This document shows positions 50,354 through 58,408 of a DNA stretch of 64,000 nucleotides, in pieces. Made by a program: the position numbers and the translations under genes. Source of the DNA: Burkholderiaceae bacterium DAT-1 (GTDB lineage Bacteria > Pseudomonadota > Gammaproteobacteria > Burkholderiales > Chitinimonadaceae); the NCBI GenBank assembly GCA_019084025.1, contig JAHRBI010000005.1:1-64000 (forward strand). The letters run 5' to 3'. The notes below the pieces were generated by a model. That model saw nothing but the letters and a program-made list of their open reading frames with translations. It was not told the origin of the DNA and did no database searches. Positions within the stretch are counted from its first letter, which is position 1, and each line of letters starts with the position of its first letter.

Positions 50354-51828
50354 CCACGTGTTCCACTCAATGTCAGACCCTGAAGCACCTCTTCACCGGG
50401 TACACGGTCAACGCGGTACAGCACTGTCCCCGCGAAAATTTCAACGATTTCCATGACGACAAACATCATGTCGCCCTGCGAAGTGCCGGGTACGCCATAG
50501 CGCATGCCGGTTTTCAGGCAATCCGAATTCATCAGCAGCAAGTGCCGCTGATGATTTAAACGATCTGGCGGTAAATACAAGCCATTCACGCCAGTCCAGA
50601 CATCGCCGAGCGGTCCATTCGCCCACTGGGAACTCGTCCCCGGACTCATAACGCGCACTTCCTCTGGCGCACGCGAGAGCATTTCCAAACCAACAAGCAA
50701 CTGGTCTACGCCGTCCGCAGCGACTCGGCGTACCACGCCCAGCCGCCACTGCTTTTCGTCATCCGTCTTGATGCCCAGTAGTTCGCCGGACTTCAGCCAG
50801 TCGCTTTCTGCCGGGAAACGCAAACCCAGGCCGGTCAGACTTAAATTGGCTACATCGCAGCGCTTGCATCCCGCCGCCGATGTGTCCGCAAAATGGCGAG
50901 ACAAGGCGATTCGTTCACCCACCTGCTCAAATCCGATTACCCATGCGACCGATGCTTCCACATCATGTCGATCGGATAAGCGCGCAGGCGGCGTGCCCTT
51001 CAGGTGCCTGCTCATCAACTGCACAATGGTGCACATTTCATGAAACGGCATTTCGTGCATGTCATCAAGAAGTGCAGGCAGGGTATGCTTTACCTGCATT
51101 TCGTGTTCCCACTCATCCAGTAGCATGAGCACACGCCGATAACTCAGTCTGATTGGCCATGCGCCGCCCGGCTCCGCGCCATCGCCCAGAATAAACGGAG
51201 ACGGAGGAACTGCAGATGGAATCACATCCACACACTCTGCCAGCACCCGTGTCAACTGAAACGCTTCGAGTGGCTGACGCGAATGCAAGTCCGGTGTGAG
51301 TACTTTTTCGGTTAGCACACGCATGGCCAGCGGATAGGCAAGCGCCAGACGATCCACCTCGTGATTGAGATATGGCGCCACATTGTCAAATAACGCAGGC
51401 CAATCCGGCGCATCCAGATGCCCATCGCGCACGCGCAAGATCATCCGTTCGGCAGCCTGCCATTCAAGATAAGCCGCCATCAGCGTCGTAGAATGCGCCT
51501 GCGCCAGCAACTCTTCCAGTATTTCCCGAACCAATGCGGCATAGCTTGCCACACCGCGCACTTGCAAGCTTAATCGGACGGGATTGGGAGGGCCATCCAA
51601 CACTGAAAACAATACACGTTCCAGCTGATTGGACAATGGATCGAGCAATTCAGCAAATAATGGCGCGGGATGCTTACGCATGCGCAAATCGAGCCTCACC
51701 TGTACTAACCAGTCTGACAGGCGGGGAATGAGCTGCAAAGGTGGCTGATGCTCAACAGTCGAGAGCCACTCATGTGCCATGGGGAGCCAGTCATCGCGCT
51801 GGAATAGCTGCTTGAGTCTCGACAACAT
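50338..51828 (-). CDS. PilZ-domain-containing protein of unknown function
   Basis: 496 residues, cytosolic. The N-terminal 300 residues are helical, with no recognised family. About residues 310-385 look like a PilZ domain (CDVANLSLTGLGLRFP, followed by WRLGVVRRVAADG...LLVGLEML), although I cannot see the RxxxR cyclic-di-GMP motif clearly. It starts MLSRLKQLFQRDDW at 51828 and overlaps the following gene. It heads the operon with the conserved unknown and recJ. A role in cyclic-di-GMP sensing is inferred only. Confidence 0.65.
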   Translation of the reverse strand: MLSRLKQLFQRDDWLPMAHEWLSTVEHQPPLQLIPRLSDWLVQVRLDLRMRKHPAPLFAELLDPLSNQLERVLFSVLDGPPNPVRLSLQVRGVASYAALVREILEELLAQAHSTTLMAAYLEWQAAERMILRVRDGHLDAPDWPALFDNVAPYLNHEVDRLALAYPLAMRVLTEKVLTPDLHSRQPLEAFQLTRVLAECVDVIPSAVPPSPFILGDGAEPGGAWPIRLSYRRVLMLLDEWEHEMQVKHTLPALLDDMHEMPFHEMCTIVQLMSRHLKGTPPARLSDRHDVEASVAWVIGFEQVGERIALSRHFADTSAAGCKRCDVANLSLTGLGLRFPAESDWLKSGELLGIKTDDEKQWRLGVVRRVAADGVDQLLVGLEMLSRAPEEVRVMSPGTSSQWANGPLGDVWTGVNGLYLPPDRLNHQRHLLLMNSDCLKTGMRYGVPGTSQGDMMFVVMEIVEIFAGTVLYRVDRVPGEEVLQGLTLSGTRGWLLE

Positions 51829-51940
51829 GTTACGCTCGCGGCCTCCGGATCATTCCGTCATGTTGAATACGGTGAAACAGGCCAATTGCCTGTATCAGGT
51901 AGCATCTGGATTTTACCAAAGCACATCTGGTCACCACAGA

Positions 51941-51946
51941 TATAAT
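51941..51946 (+). promoter_or_regulatory. lolC -10 element
   Basis: A perfect TATAAT 20 bases before the lolC GTG, with no good -35. Confidence 0.4.
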
Positions 51947-51966
51947 TTTCAGGGACGACAAAAAAC

Positions 51967-53208
51967 GTGACATCGTTTGAATGGCTGATCGGGTTACGCT
52001 ACACCCGCGCCAAACGCCGCAACGGCTTCATCTCCTTTATTTCCGGCGCATCCATGATCGGCATTACGCTGGGCGTGGCTGCACTGATTACCGTGCTGTC
52101 CGTGATGAACGGGTTTCAGCGCGAAGTGCGCTCGCGTATTCTCGATTCGGCCTCACATATCAAGATTAGCGGACCAAACGGACAATTGGCAGACTGGATG
52201 ACGGTCAGCCGTGAAGTCAGTCAGCATAAAAGCGTGACTGGCGCCGCGCCATTCGTAGAATCACAGGGTCTTGTTTCCTTTGACAGCTTTCAGGGTGCCC
52301 TCATTCGCGGCGTCGATCCTGCACTGGAACCTGCCGTATCCGCATTTCATACCCACATGCGCCAGGGCAAACTGACTGATCTGCGACCCGGTGAATACGG
52401 AATCATTCTGGGCAGCGGCCTCGCATCCATGCTGGGCGTGCAGGTTGGAGACCGGATTCGTGTGTTTGCCCCGGATGGCAATGTCACGCCGGCCGGCGTG
52501 ATGCCGCGCTTCCGGCAGTTTACCGTAACCGGCATTTTTTTCATGGATGCCTATCAGTATGATTCCGTACTGGCACTGGTTCATATCACCGATGCGCAGC
52601 ACCTGTATCGCATAGGCGACAATGTATCCGGCGTCCGCCTCAAACTGACCGATGCACTGAAAGCACCTCAGGTCGCCCACGAAATCACCATGGCCAGCAA
52701 GCGCCCGCTGTATGTAAGCGACTGGACTCAGGAAAACGCGCAGTATTTCCGTGCAGTGGAAATCGAAAAGCGCATGATGTTCCTGATTCTGGGTCTGATT
52801 ATCGCGGTTGCGTCGTTCAATCTGGTGTCCGGACTGGTGATGTCGGTCACCGACAAACAGGCCGATATCGCCATCCTGCGCACGCTGGGCGCATCACCTG
52901 CCAGCATTCGCAAAATCTTCATGATTCAGGGCGCATTCACTGGAATTGGCGGCACCATACTGGGCGTCATCTGCGGTCTTCTGCTTGCATACAACGTCAG
53001 CGACGTGGTGAGCTTTATCGAACGAGTATTCAGTATCCGCTTCCTGTCAGCACAAAGCTACTACATCACCGAACTGCCTAGCGAAGTGATGATGTCCGAT
53101 GTGGTCTCCATTGCCGCCGTCTCCCTGATTCTGTCTCTGCTCGCCACGATCTATCCGAGCCGTCGCGCAGCCAAAACCCAGCCTGCCGAGGCATTGCGTT
53201 ATGAGTAA
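51967..53208 (+). CDS. lolC: Lipoprotein-releasing ABC transporter permease LolC/E
   Basis: 413 residues, GTG start (VTSFEWLIGLRYTRAKRRN). MacB/FtsX-type: one N-terminal helix (FISFISGASMIGITLGVAALITVLS), a large periplasmic domain, three C-terminal helices (LILGLIIAVASFNLVSGLV, IQGAFTGIGGTILGVICG, LILSLLATIYPSRRAA). Extracts lipoproteins from the inner membrane for LolA. Only one permease gene accompanies lolD, so it may function as a homodimer (LolF-like). Confidence 0.93.
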   Translation: MTSFEWLIGLRYTRAKRRNGFISFISGASMIGITLGVAALITVLSVMNGFQREVRSRILDSASHIKISGPNGQLADWMTVSREVSQHKSVTGAAPFVESQGLVSFDSFQGALIRGVDPALEPAVSAFHTHMRQGKLTDLRPGEYGIILGSGLASMLGVQVGDRIRVFAPDGNVTPAGVMPRFRQFTVTGIFFMDAYQYDSVLALVHITDAQHLYRIGDNVSGVRLKLTDALKAPQVAHEITMASKRPLYVSDWTQENAQYFRAVEIEKRMMFLILGLIIAVASFNLVSGLVMSVTDKQADIAILRTLGASPASIRKIFMIQGAFTGIGGTILGVICGLLLAYNVSDVVSFIERVFSIRFLSAQSYYITELPSEVMMSDVVSIAAVSLILSLLATIYPSRRAAKTQPAEALRYE

Positions 53209-53905
53209 GTCCATGTCGAGCGATCTGATTCTCCATGCCAGCAATCTGAGTAAAGTCTACGAAGAAGGCCCGGCGCGGGTGCAGGTGTTGAATAACGTCA
53301 ACCTGACGGTGGCCAAGGGCGAGATGCTGGCGATTGTCGGAGCCTCTGGCTCTGGTAAAAGCACGCTGCTGCACGTATTGGGCACGCTGGATTCGCCTAG
53401 CTCGGGCAGCCTGAGCATTCAGGGTAAAGACCCGTTCAGCCTGAGTGAAGCTGCGCGCGGCCAGCTGCGCAACGATACGCTGGGCTTTGTCTACCAGTTT
53501 CACCACCTGCTACCGGAGTTCACCGCCGCCGAAAACGTCGCCATGCCGCTGTTGATCCGCCGCATGCCGCGCGCTGAAGCGATGAAGCAGGCCGAAGCCA
53601 TGCTGGCTCGCGTAGGGCTGGGCCACCGCACCGCACACAAGCCCGGCGAAATGTCGGGTGGGGAACGCCAGCGCGCCGCCATCGCCCGCGCACTGGTCAC
53701 CCAACCGGCCTGCCTGATGGCCGACGAGCCTACCGGCAACCTCGACCGTGGCACTGCAGACAGCGTATTCGAGCTGATGCTGCAACTGAACCGCGAAATC
53801 GGCACCGCACTCATCATTGTCACCCACGACCCCGAACTGGCCGCCCGCACCGGACGCGTGATGCATCTGCGCAATGGCCAGCTGAGCGAGGAAACCGCAG
53901 CATGA
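53201..53905 (+). CDS. lolD: Lipoprotein-releasing ABC transporter ATPase LolD
   Basis: 234 residues. Walker A GASGSGKST, Q-loop region VYQFHHLLPEF, ABC signature MSGGERQR, Walker B CLMADEPTGNLD, and switch His in VTHDPEL. It powers LolC/E and overlaps that gene by 8 bases. The stop overlaps the serB start by four bases. Confidence 0.95.
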   Translation: MSKSMSSDLILHASNLSKVYEEGPARVQVLNNVNLTVAKGEMLAIVGASGSGKSTLLHVLGTLDSPSSGSLSIQGKDPFSLSEAARGQLRNDTLGFVYQFHHLLPEFTAAENVAMPLLIRRMPRAEAMKQAEAMLARVGLGHRTAHKPGEMSGGERQRAAIARALVTQPACLMADEPTGNLDRGTADSVFELMLQLNREIGTALIIVTHDPELAARTGRVMHLRNGQLSEETAA

Positions 53906-54774
53906 CACACCGCCTTGTCCTGCAAGGACGCGACATTCCGACCCGTACACTGAAAGAACTGGCGCAGGCTGTTGGCGCTCAAGCCATCGAAGCCATCCAG
54001 CATCCGGCCATTGCGCATCAAGCTTTCCGCCTGACTGGCGTGCATGCCGCCACCCTCAGCGCCGACATGCTCGACGACATCCGCACCCGCTGCGAGCGCG
54101 AGCAGATCGACATGGCGCTGATGAGCGCTACCGACACGCTGGATCGCATTGGCCTGATCGTGATGGATATGGATTCCACACTGATCACGATTGAATGCAT
54201 CGATGAAATCGCCGATATGTGTGGCATCAAGGCGCAAGTCGCCGAGATCACCGAGCGCTCGATGCGTGGCGAACTCGATTTCGCCGCCAGCCTCACCGAG
54301 CGCGTCAAACTGCTGGCCGGGCTGGATACCGCCGCACTGCAGCGCGTCTACGACGAGCGCCTGCAACTCACGCTCGGCGCGGAAGCGATGCTAAACACGC
54401 TGCATAGCCAGGGTACGAAAAGCCTGCTAGTGTCCGGCGGATTCACCTTCTTCACCGAACGCCTGCAGGCGCGCCTGAACCTGACCCGCACTGTAGCCAA
54501 TGTCATGGAAAGTGCTGAGGGTAAGCTGGCTGGCCGCGTCGTTGGTGCGATTGTCGATGCCCAGCGCAAAGCGGACGAACTCATCGCCGAGCGCCTTACC
54601 CTTACCGCCCCGAAGGATCGCATCATCGCGATTGGTGATGGCGCCAATGACCTGAAAATGCTGGCCGTCGCCGACTACGGCATTGCCTTCCACGCCAAGC
54701 CGGTAGTACGTGCACAGGCAGCGTACAGCATTAATTTTCTGGGGCTGGATGCGGTGGTGGGGATGTTTGCGTGA
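53902..54774 (+). CDS. serB: Phosphoserine phosphatase SerB
   Basis: 290 residues; last step of serine synthesis. HAD motifs: I, MDMDSTLITIECIDE; II, LLVSGGFTFF; III and IV, IAIGDGANDLKML. An N-terminal 80-residue region precedes the phosphatase domain, as in many proteobacteria. Translationally coupled to lolD. It is convergent with the toxin gene. Confidence 0.95.
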   Translation: MTHRLVLQGRDIPTRTLKELAQAVGAQAIEAIQHPAIAHQAFRLTGVHAATLSADMLDDIRTRCEREQIDMALMSATDTLDRIGLIVMDMDSTLITIECIDEIADMCGIKAQVAEITERSMRGELDFAASLTERVKLLAGLDTAALQRVYDERLQLTLGAEAMLNTLHSQGTKSLLVSGGFTFFTERLQARLNLTRTVANVMESAEGKLAGRVVGAIVDAQRKADELIAERLTLTAPKDRIIAIGDGANDLKMLAVADYGIAFHAKPVVRAQAAYSINFLGLDAVVGMFA

Positions 54775-54784
54775 GGAGAAAACG

Positions 54785-55108
54785 CTAAGTGACGCTGCGA
54801 AGGAGTCCGCGCGTCACTCTGCGCCTTTCATGAACAACTGCATGTATCGTGACACTCACTGAATCAACGCTATAGAACAGGCGAAATGGGAAGCGGTCGA
54901 GCGACCAGACGCGCAGCTCAATGTGCCGAACCAAATGACTGAACCGATGCGACCCTATATCAGGCCGCTCAGCTAGCAACACTGTCGCGCCACGAAATTC
55001 ATCCCTGAATCTAGCTGCCACCTGAACGGAGGCTTCATGTGCATAGTAATGCACAGCTTCCTTGATATCGGCGGCCGCCTTGGGAGAGATGTTCACTTGC
55101 CGCATCAT
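54785..55108 (-). CDS. ParE/RelE-family toxin
   Basis: 107 residues. The ParE pattern is clear: ISPKAAADIKEAVHYY, ARFRDEF, LLAERPDIGS, LDRFPFRLFYSV, IHAVVHERR. ParE toxins of this group inhibit DNA gyrase; RelE ones cleave mRNA. The FPFRLFY and AVVHERR segments point to the ParE side. Start ATG 55108 (or the next codon) overlaps the antitoxin stop (TGATG), so it is co-translated with its antitoxin. It is convergent with serB, 11 bases apart. Confidence 0.87.
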   Translation of the reverse strand: MMRQVNISPKAAADIKEAVHYYAHEASVQVAARFRDEFRGATVLLAERPDIGSHRFSHLVRHIELRVWSLDRFPFRLFYSVDSVSVTIHAVVHERRRVTRGLLRSVT

Positions 55109-55314
55109 CAGGATTTGGCAATGATGGCGTCAAGTTCCCTGAAAAATGCGTCATCTACCGGAATCGGTGTGCCGCTACTCATGCCTTCCATCACCAGATC
55201 GTAAATGCGTTGTTCCTCCTCGTCCCGAGGGCCATAGCTATCGGGAACATCGGGGAGCGGCATGAGTTCCGCCGGATCAAGTGATTTGAGGTTGAGTGAG
55301 GTCATAGGGTTCAT
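55108..55314 (-). CDS. ParD-like antitoxin
   Basis: 68 residues, no recognisable ribbon-helix-helix. It contains the SLDPAELMPLPDVPDSYGPR stretch that is almost shared with the protein at 1-99, and ends VDDAFFRELDAIIAKS, a toxin-binding type of tail. The start at 55314 has GAGGG seven bases upstream. Adjacent to and overlapping the ParE-like toxin gene. The palindromes at 55389-55416, about 75 bases upstream, may be where the complex binds. Confidence 0.78.
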   Translation of the reverse strand: MNPMTSLNLKSLDPAELMPLPDVPDSYGPRDEEEQRIYDLVMEGMSSGTPIPVDDAFFRELDAIIAKS

Positions 55315-55388
55315 TGTATGCCCTCATCGCCAGATTTGGAATCTACTCCCTCAACCGGGGGAGCAATCCGAGTGATGCTATGGCATGC

Positions 55389-55416
55389 TTGCGTAAACGC
55401 AAATGAGCTTGCTCAT
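55389..55416. promoter_or_regulatory. Two adjacent palindromes upstream of the antitoxin
   Basis: TTGCG-TAAA-CGCAA (55389-55402) followed immediately by ATGAGC-TT-GCTCAT (55403-55416). Possible operator of the toxin-antitoxin operon, or a weak terminator of the gene at 55457-55885. Confidence 0.4.
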
Positions 55417-55456
55417 CCTGCAAAAAACTGCGCCAAAGTGCAAACATTCCAAGCAA

Positions 55457-55885
55457 TCATTGTCGCCAGAACTGATGAATTTCACCATCAATCCAGATTT
55501 CCTTGGGAATACCGTTCGCTAGATCAAATGAATTTCCATGAACGGGATCAACATCTGAAAATAACAACTTTGTCCCATCAAGTAAAATTGATGAGGCGGT
55601 ATAGTGACTATATTGACCAATAAATTTGCACTGAGCATCCAAAAACACAAGCCGGCTTGTCTGCCTTGACGACTCACCCCAGACCAACTCACTTGAGTAG
55701 ATAATGTACAAATCGGTCTTGCCGATATATTTCAGATGCAAATGCGATAACTTTGTATCCTTCTTTGGCCAAGAATCGGCATCGACTTTATGCAACTGAT
55801 TGCGAATACAGGGGCAATACGGCATCGATGATGCCATTGCCATACAATTTATCAATGCAACCAGAAAAAGTAAAATGATCCGCAC
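55457..55885 (-). CDS. Small secreted protein of unknown function
   Basis: 142 residues from GTG 55885, preceded by GGAAAA. VRIILLFLVALINCMAMASS is a signal peptide. The alternative TTG at 55933 adds 16 residues. The mature part has a CPC pair near the N-terminus (PYCPCIRNQ) and a run of beta strands (LYIIYSSELVWGES, LVFLDAQCKFIGQY). Possible structural disulfides. It lies downstream of the two membrane-protein genes on the same strand. I do not recognise the family. Confidence 0.6.
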   Translation of the reverse strand: MRIILLFLVALINCMAMASSMPYCPCIRNQLHKVDADSWPKKDTKLSHLHLKYIGKTDLYIIYSSELVWGESSRQTSRLVFLDAQCKFIGQYSHYTASSILLDGTKLLFSDVDPVHGNSFDLANGIPKEIWIDGEIHQFWRQ

Positions 55886-55929
55886 ACATTTTCCATAATT
55901 AATTATTAATCCCACCCAACATAAACAGA

Positions 55930-56220
55930 TCAACCTCCCTTACCATTGATATTCTTCACCTTAGGCTCAAGCATTTTCTTAGTGTCATTTCCAATCTTAT
56001 CAATAGCCGACAAAACACCCAGTGCAAAGAGAGAAAAAAACAAAAACCAAACAATCCGGGGAATCTCATCAACAAGGAATGCGCTCACAATTATCCCCGA
56101 AAACAACAATGAAATTGCAGCCATTATTTTTTCAAAATATTTCCCCACAACTATTCCTTCTAAATGATTTCGCATTCCCAATATTTTCCAATAGGAGATA
56201 TTGATATTAGTATTAGACAT
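55930..56220 (-). CDS. Small membrane protein, unknown
   Basis: 96 residues from ATG 56220 (MSNTNINISYWKI). Two hydrophobic segments, IMAAISLLFSGIIVSAFLV and IVWFLFFSLFALGVL, separated by a short acidic loop. The C-terminal tail is basic (KKMLEPKVKNINGKGG). It overlaps the CPBP-type gene's stop by 8 bases. The DNA here is visibly richer in A and T than the surrounding genes, a sign of transfer. Confidence 0.65.
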   Translation of the reverse strand: MSNTNINISYWKILGMRNHLEGIVVGKYFEKIMAAISLLFSGIIVSAFLVDEIPRIVWFLFFSLFALGVLSAIDKIGNDTKKMLEPKVKNINGKGG

Positions 56221-56731
56221 TCCCAAACAATGGCATCACAACAAAGAACAGCGCCACATTATTTAATGCATGTGCAATAAACGTGACTGACACACTCGCC
56301 ACGATGCCTTCATCACGCATACTGGAATAGGCATGAGCAAGAATCACGCCAATGAAAAAGGTGGTGATCCCGTGAGCCATACCATCGGTCAATGTATGCC
56401 CTGCGCCAAAAAAGAGTGCGCTTAAAATGATCATCAAATTACGATGACCTTTGGTTACCCGCCTGCCAATTTCAATTGGCAACGACTGACCCATAAATGT
56501 TTCCACAAAAGGAATCAGCAATACACCAACCGCAAAGATGGCAGCGCTATTTGTTGAAGCCAACTCATGCGCCTGACTTCTGGGTAAATCTGAATACAGA
56601 AGTGAAACAGCAAATATAGCCATCAATGAAACCAGCAAAACCATACGGGCATATTTCGCGCCCATTAAGGCATAACGAAGACCCGCCCGAATATCAGCCA
56701 GCATGAATGGTAAAAAACCTGCCTGCGACAT
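56213..56731 (-). CDS. CPBP-type integral membrane protein (possible intramembrane protease)
   Basis: 172 residues, about four to five membrane helices. The pattern resembles CPBP (CAAX protease/bacteriocin-processing) proteins: a Glu motif, reduced to one Glu (E77 in PFVETFMGQ); FxxxH at FFGAGH (His112); and HxxxN at AHALNN (His154, Asn158). The family usually has two adjacent Glu in motif 1, so activity is uncertain. Members protect cells from bacteriocins or act in maturation. Heads a same-strand group with the small membrane protein, the secreted protein and the toxin-antitoxin pair. Confidence 0.6.
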   Translation of the reverse strand: MSQAGFLPFMLADIRAGLRYALMGAKYARMVLLVSLMAIFAVSLLYSDLPRSQAHELASTNSAAIFAVGVLLIPFVETFMGQSLPIEIGRRVTKGHRNLMIILSALFFGAGHTLTDGMAHGITTFFIGVILAHAYSSMRDEGIVASVSVTFIAHALNNVALFFVVMPLFGNV

Positions 56732-56776
56732 ATTACGAGCCTCCCGAGTGATTTTAATTTGCCCGTTACCGGCTAA

Positions 56777-57283
56777 TTAACGACTGCCAAACTTTCTCCC
56801 CACCCACCAAGCCCACACCGCCATCCCGCCAAATCCGACAATCCCCCAGCCCGGCAGCGCAATGCCGAGGAAGGTCCAGTCGATTTTGGTGCAATCGCCG
56901 GTGCCGTAGAGCACATCGCGTACCACGCTAAAGAAAGGCTGCTTTTCCAGCATGAACATCAGGCCTGCATCGCAGGTCGTCATGCCTTCCGGCGGACGCA
57001 GTTGAATCCAGGTGTGGCGGATGGAAATACACATGCCCAGCAGTGCCGGGACAATGATGGCGCGTGACCAGAAGGAGGCCGAACCGGTGCGGGCCGGACG
57101 CACGCCGATGGCGGCGATCAGCGCGACCACGCCCGTCAGCATGATAAAAACACGCTGGAAGATGCACATCGGGCACGGATTGAGGAACTGGTAGTACTGC
57201 AGGTACAGCGCGAAGGCAATCATGCCGGCGCATGCAAGAGAAATAGCGAAATAGCCAAGACGCAAAAGCAAAGGTGAACGCAT
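56777..57283 (-). CDS. dsbB: Disulfide bond formation protein DsbB
   Basis: 168 residues with four membrane helices. Quinone-side pair Cys37/Cys40 (NPCPMCIFQR), periplasmic pair Cys104/Cys131 (TTCDAG, GDCTKI). It reoxidises DsbA and passes electrons to ubiquinone. Start MRSPLLLRLGYF. Flanked by the accessory island on one side and the FlgO-like lipoprotein gene on the other. Confidence 0.94.
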   Translation of the reverse strand: MRSPLLLRLGYFAISLACAGMIAFALYLQYYQFLNPCPMCIFQRVFIMLTGVVALIAAIGVRPARTGSASFWSRAIIVPALLGMCISIRHTWIQLRPPEGMTTCDAGLMFMLEKQPFFSVVRDVLYGTGDCTKIDWTFLGIALPGWGIVGFGGMAVWAWWVGRKFGSR

Positions 57284-57323
57284 GGTGACTCAGGCAAAAG
57301 AAATGGGTGTCTGTTCAGACACC

Positions 57324-57839
57324 TCATTTCATCAAAAGTGCCTGAACCGTATCGTCGGATTCAAGAGCGAGATCATGCGCGGCCAGAATGCGGTTGTCTA
57401 TAGGGCGAATCAGCTTGAGATTGAGAAAAACTTTCTCCGGTGCGACGACATACGTGCCCACGACAACCGCCTGCGCCTTTCGCTGTGTGCTGAGTTCCTT
57501 GAGTTCGCGGGTCAGCAGTAGCTCGCCCAACCCATCCTTCACCACCATTTTGCTACCCAGACGAATCTCTTCTACCGGAAAGCCATGCTGCGTCATCCGC
57601 GCCGACACCTGATCGGCCAGCATCCGCCCGAGGGTGGAGCTAGTCCCCAGATGATCCAGCTCGACAAAACTCGCTACGATAATGGGCGCATCCTTGGGTA
57701 ACTCTGGCTTCAACCCCTTCAAGAGCGTATCTGTCGCATCGTAACTGGCCCGGACGATGGCATTGCTACGCCCGGATTCGTATTGCGCGCAACCGCCGAG
57801 ACATACTGCAACGCAAGCAGCAATCATCCAGATTTTCAT
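57324..57839 (-). CDS. FlgO-family outer-membrane lipoprotein
   Basis: 171 residues. Signal peptide with lipobox (CLGGC). The mature part matches the FlgO pattern: PIIVASFVELDHLGTSSTLGRMLADQV and GTYVVAPEKVFLNLKLI. In Vibrio, FlgO is a flagellar outer-membrane protein; here no flagellar genes adjoin. It overlaps the upstream lipoprotein gene by four bases (ATGA). Confidence 0.78.
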   Translation of the reverse strand: MKIWMIAACVAVCLGGCAQYESGRSNAIVRASYDATDTLLKGLKPELPKDAPIIVASFVELDHLGTSSTLGRMLADQVSARMTQHGFPVEEIRLGSKMVVKDGLGELLLTRELKELSTQRKAQAVVVGTYVVAPEKVFLNLKLIRPIDNRILAAHDLALESDDTVQALLMK

Positions 57840-58408
57840 GATTTCTCCCCCGCCGTCAGTTTGAATTCTTTCACCGGTGTTGGCGGCTTAACCACCTCCG
57901 GCTTAGGTGGCTCATACTGGTATAGCGGCAATAGGCGCGTATCGAAGCCATATACATCACTGGAACGGAACACAAAGCGTTGCTTATCCATGAGCGCGGT
58001 ATTGACGATGACTTCTTTCGCAGCAGAAACGGGCTGGATATTCAGTCGCAATACCAGCGGTGCCTTTTCATCCGCACTTACCTTCATTCCCAGCAAGGTC
58101 AGCGATGAGCCCAGCGCGTTGGCAAAGGCTTGCCCAAATGGCGTAACCGGCTCCGGTGCGAGTACCCGGATTTCCTGTGCAGCCATGACTTTATCCTGCG
58201 ACGCTTTCTGCATCATCCGGTAGGCCACGTCATGCGCAACATCGGTCCAGTCGGCGGCATCCTTTAATTGGCGAACGGTTTTGGATTGCGGTACCGATGA
58301 CTCGAACCAGTGTTGTGTCCAGGAAGGTAACTGCACACTACTGCATCCCGCCATCCACAGCGGAAATATGCAAAATGCGATACCCAGCAATCGACTATTG
58401 CGAATCAT
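57836..58408 (-). CDS. Lipoprotein of unknown function
   Basis: 190 residues from ATG 58408 ([12 protein letters not shown]); the longer frame to 58498 is inside the patatin gene. Lipobox MAGC. The C-terminal region ([15 protein letters not shown]) is proline-rich. It is co-encoded with the FlgO-like lipoprotein and overlaps the patatin gene's end by 14 bases. No recognised family, although a beta-rich middle ([23 protein letters not shown]) is similar in style to FlgO. The trio looks like one operon. Confidence 0.72.
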   Translation of the reverse strand: MIRNSRLLGIAFCIFPLWMAGCSSVQLPSWTQHWFESSVPQSKTVRQLKDAADWTDVAHDVAYRMMQKASQDKVMAAQEIRVLAPEPVTPFGQAFANALGSSLTLLGMKVSADEKAPLVLRLNIQPVSAAKEVIVNTALMDKQRFVFRSSDVYGFDTRLLPLYQYEPPKPEVVKPPTPVKEFKLTAGEKS

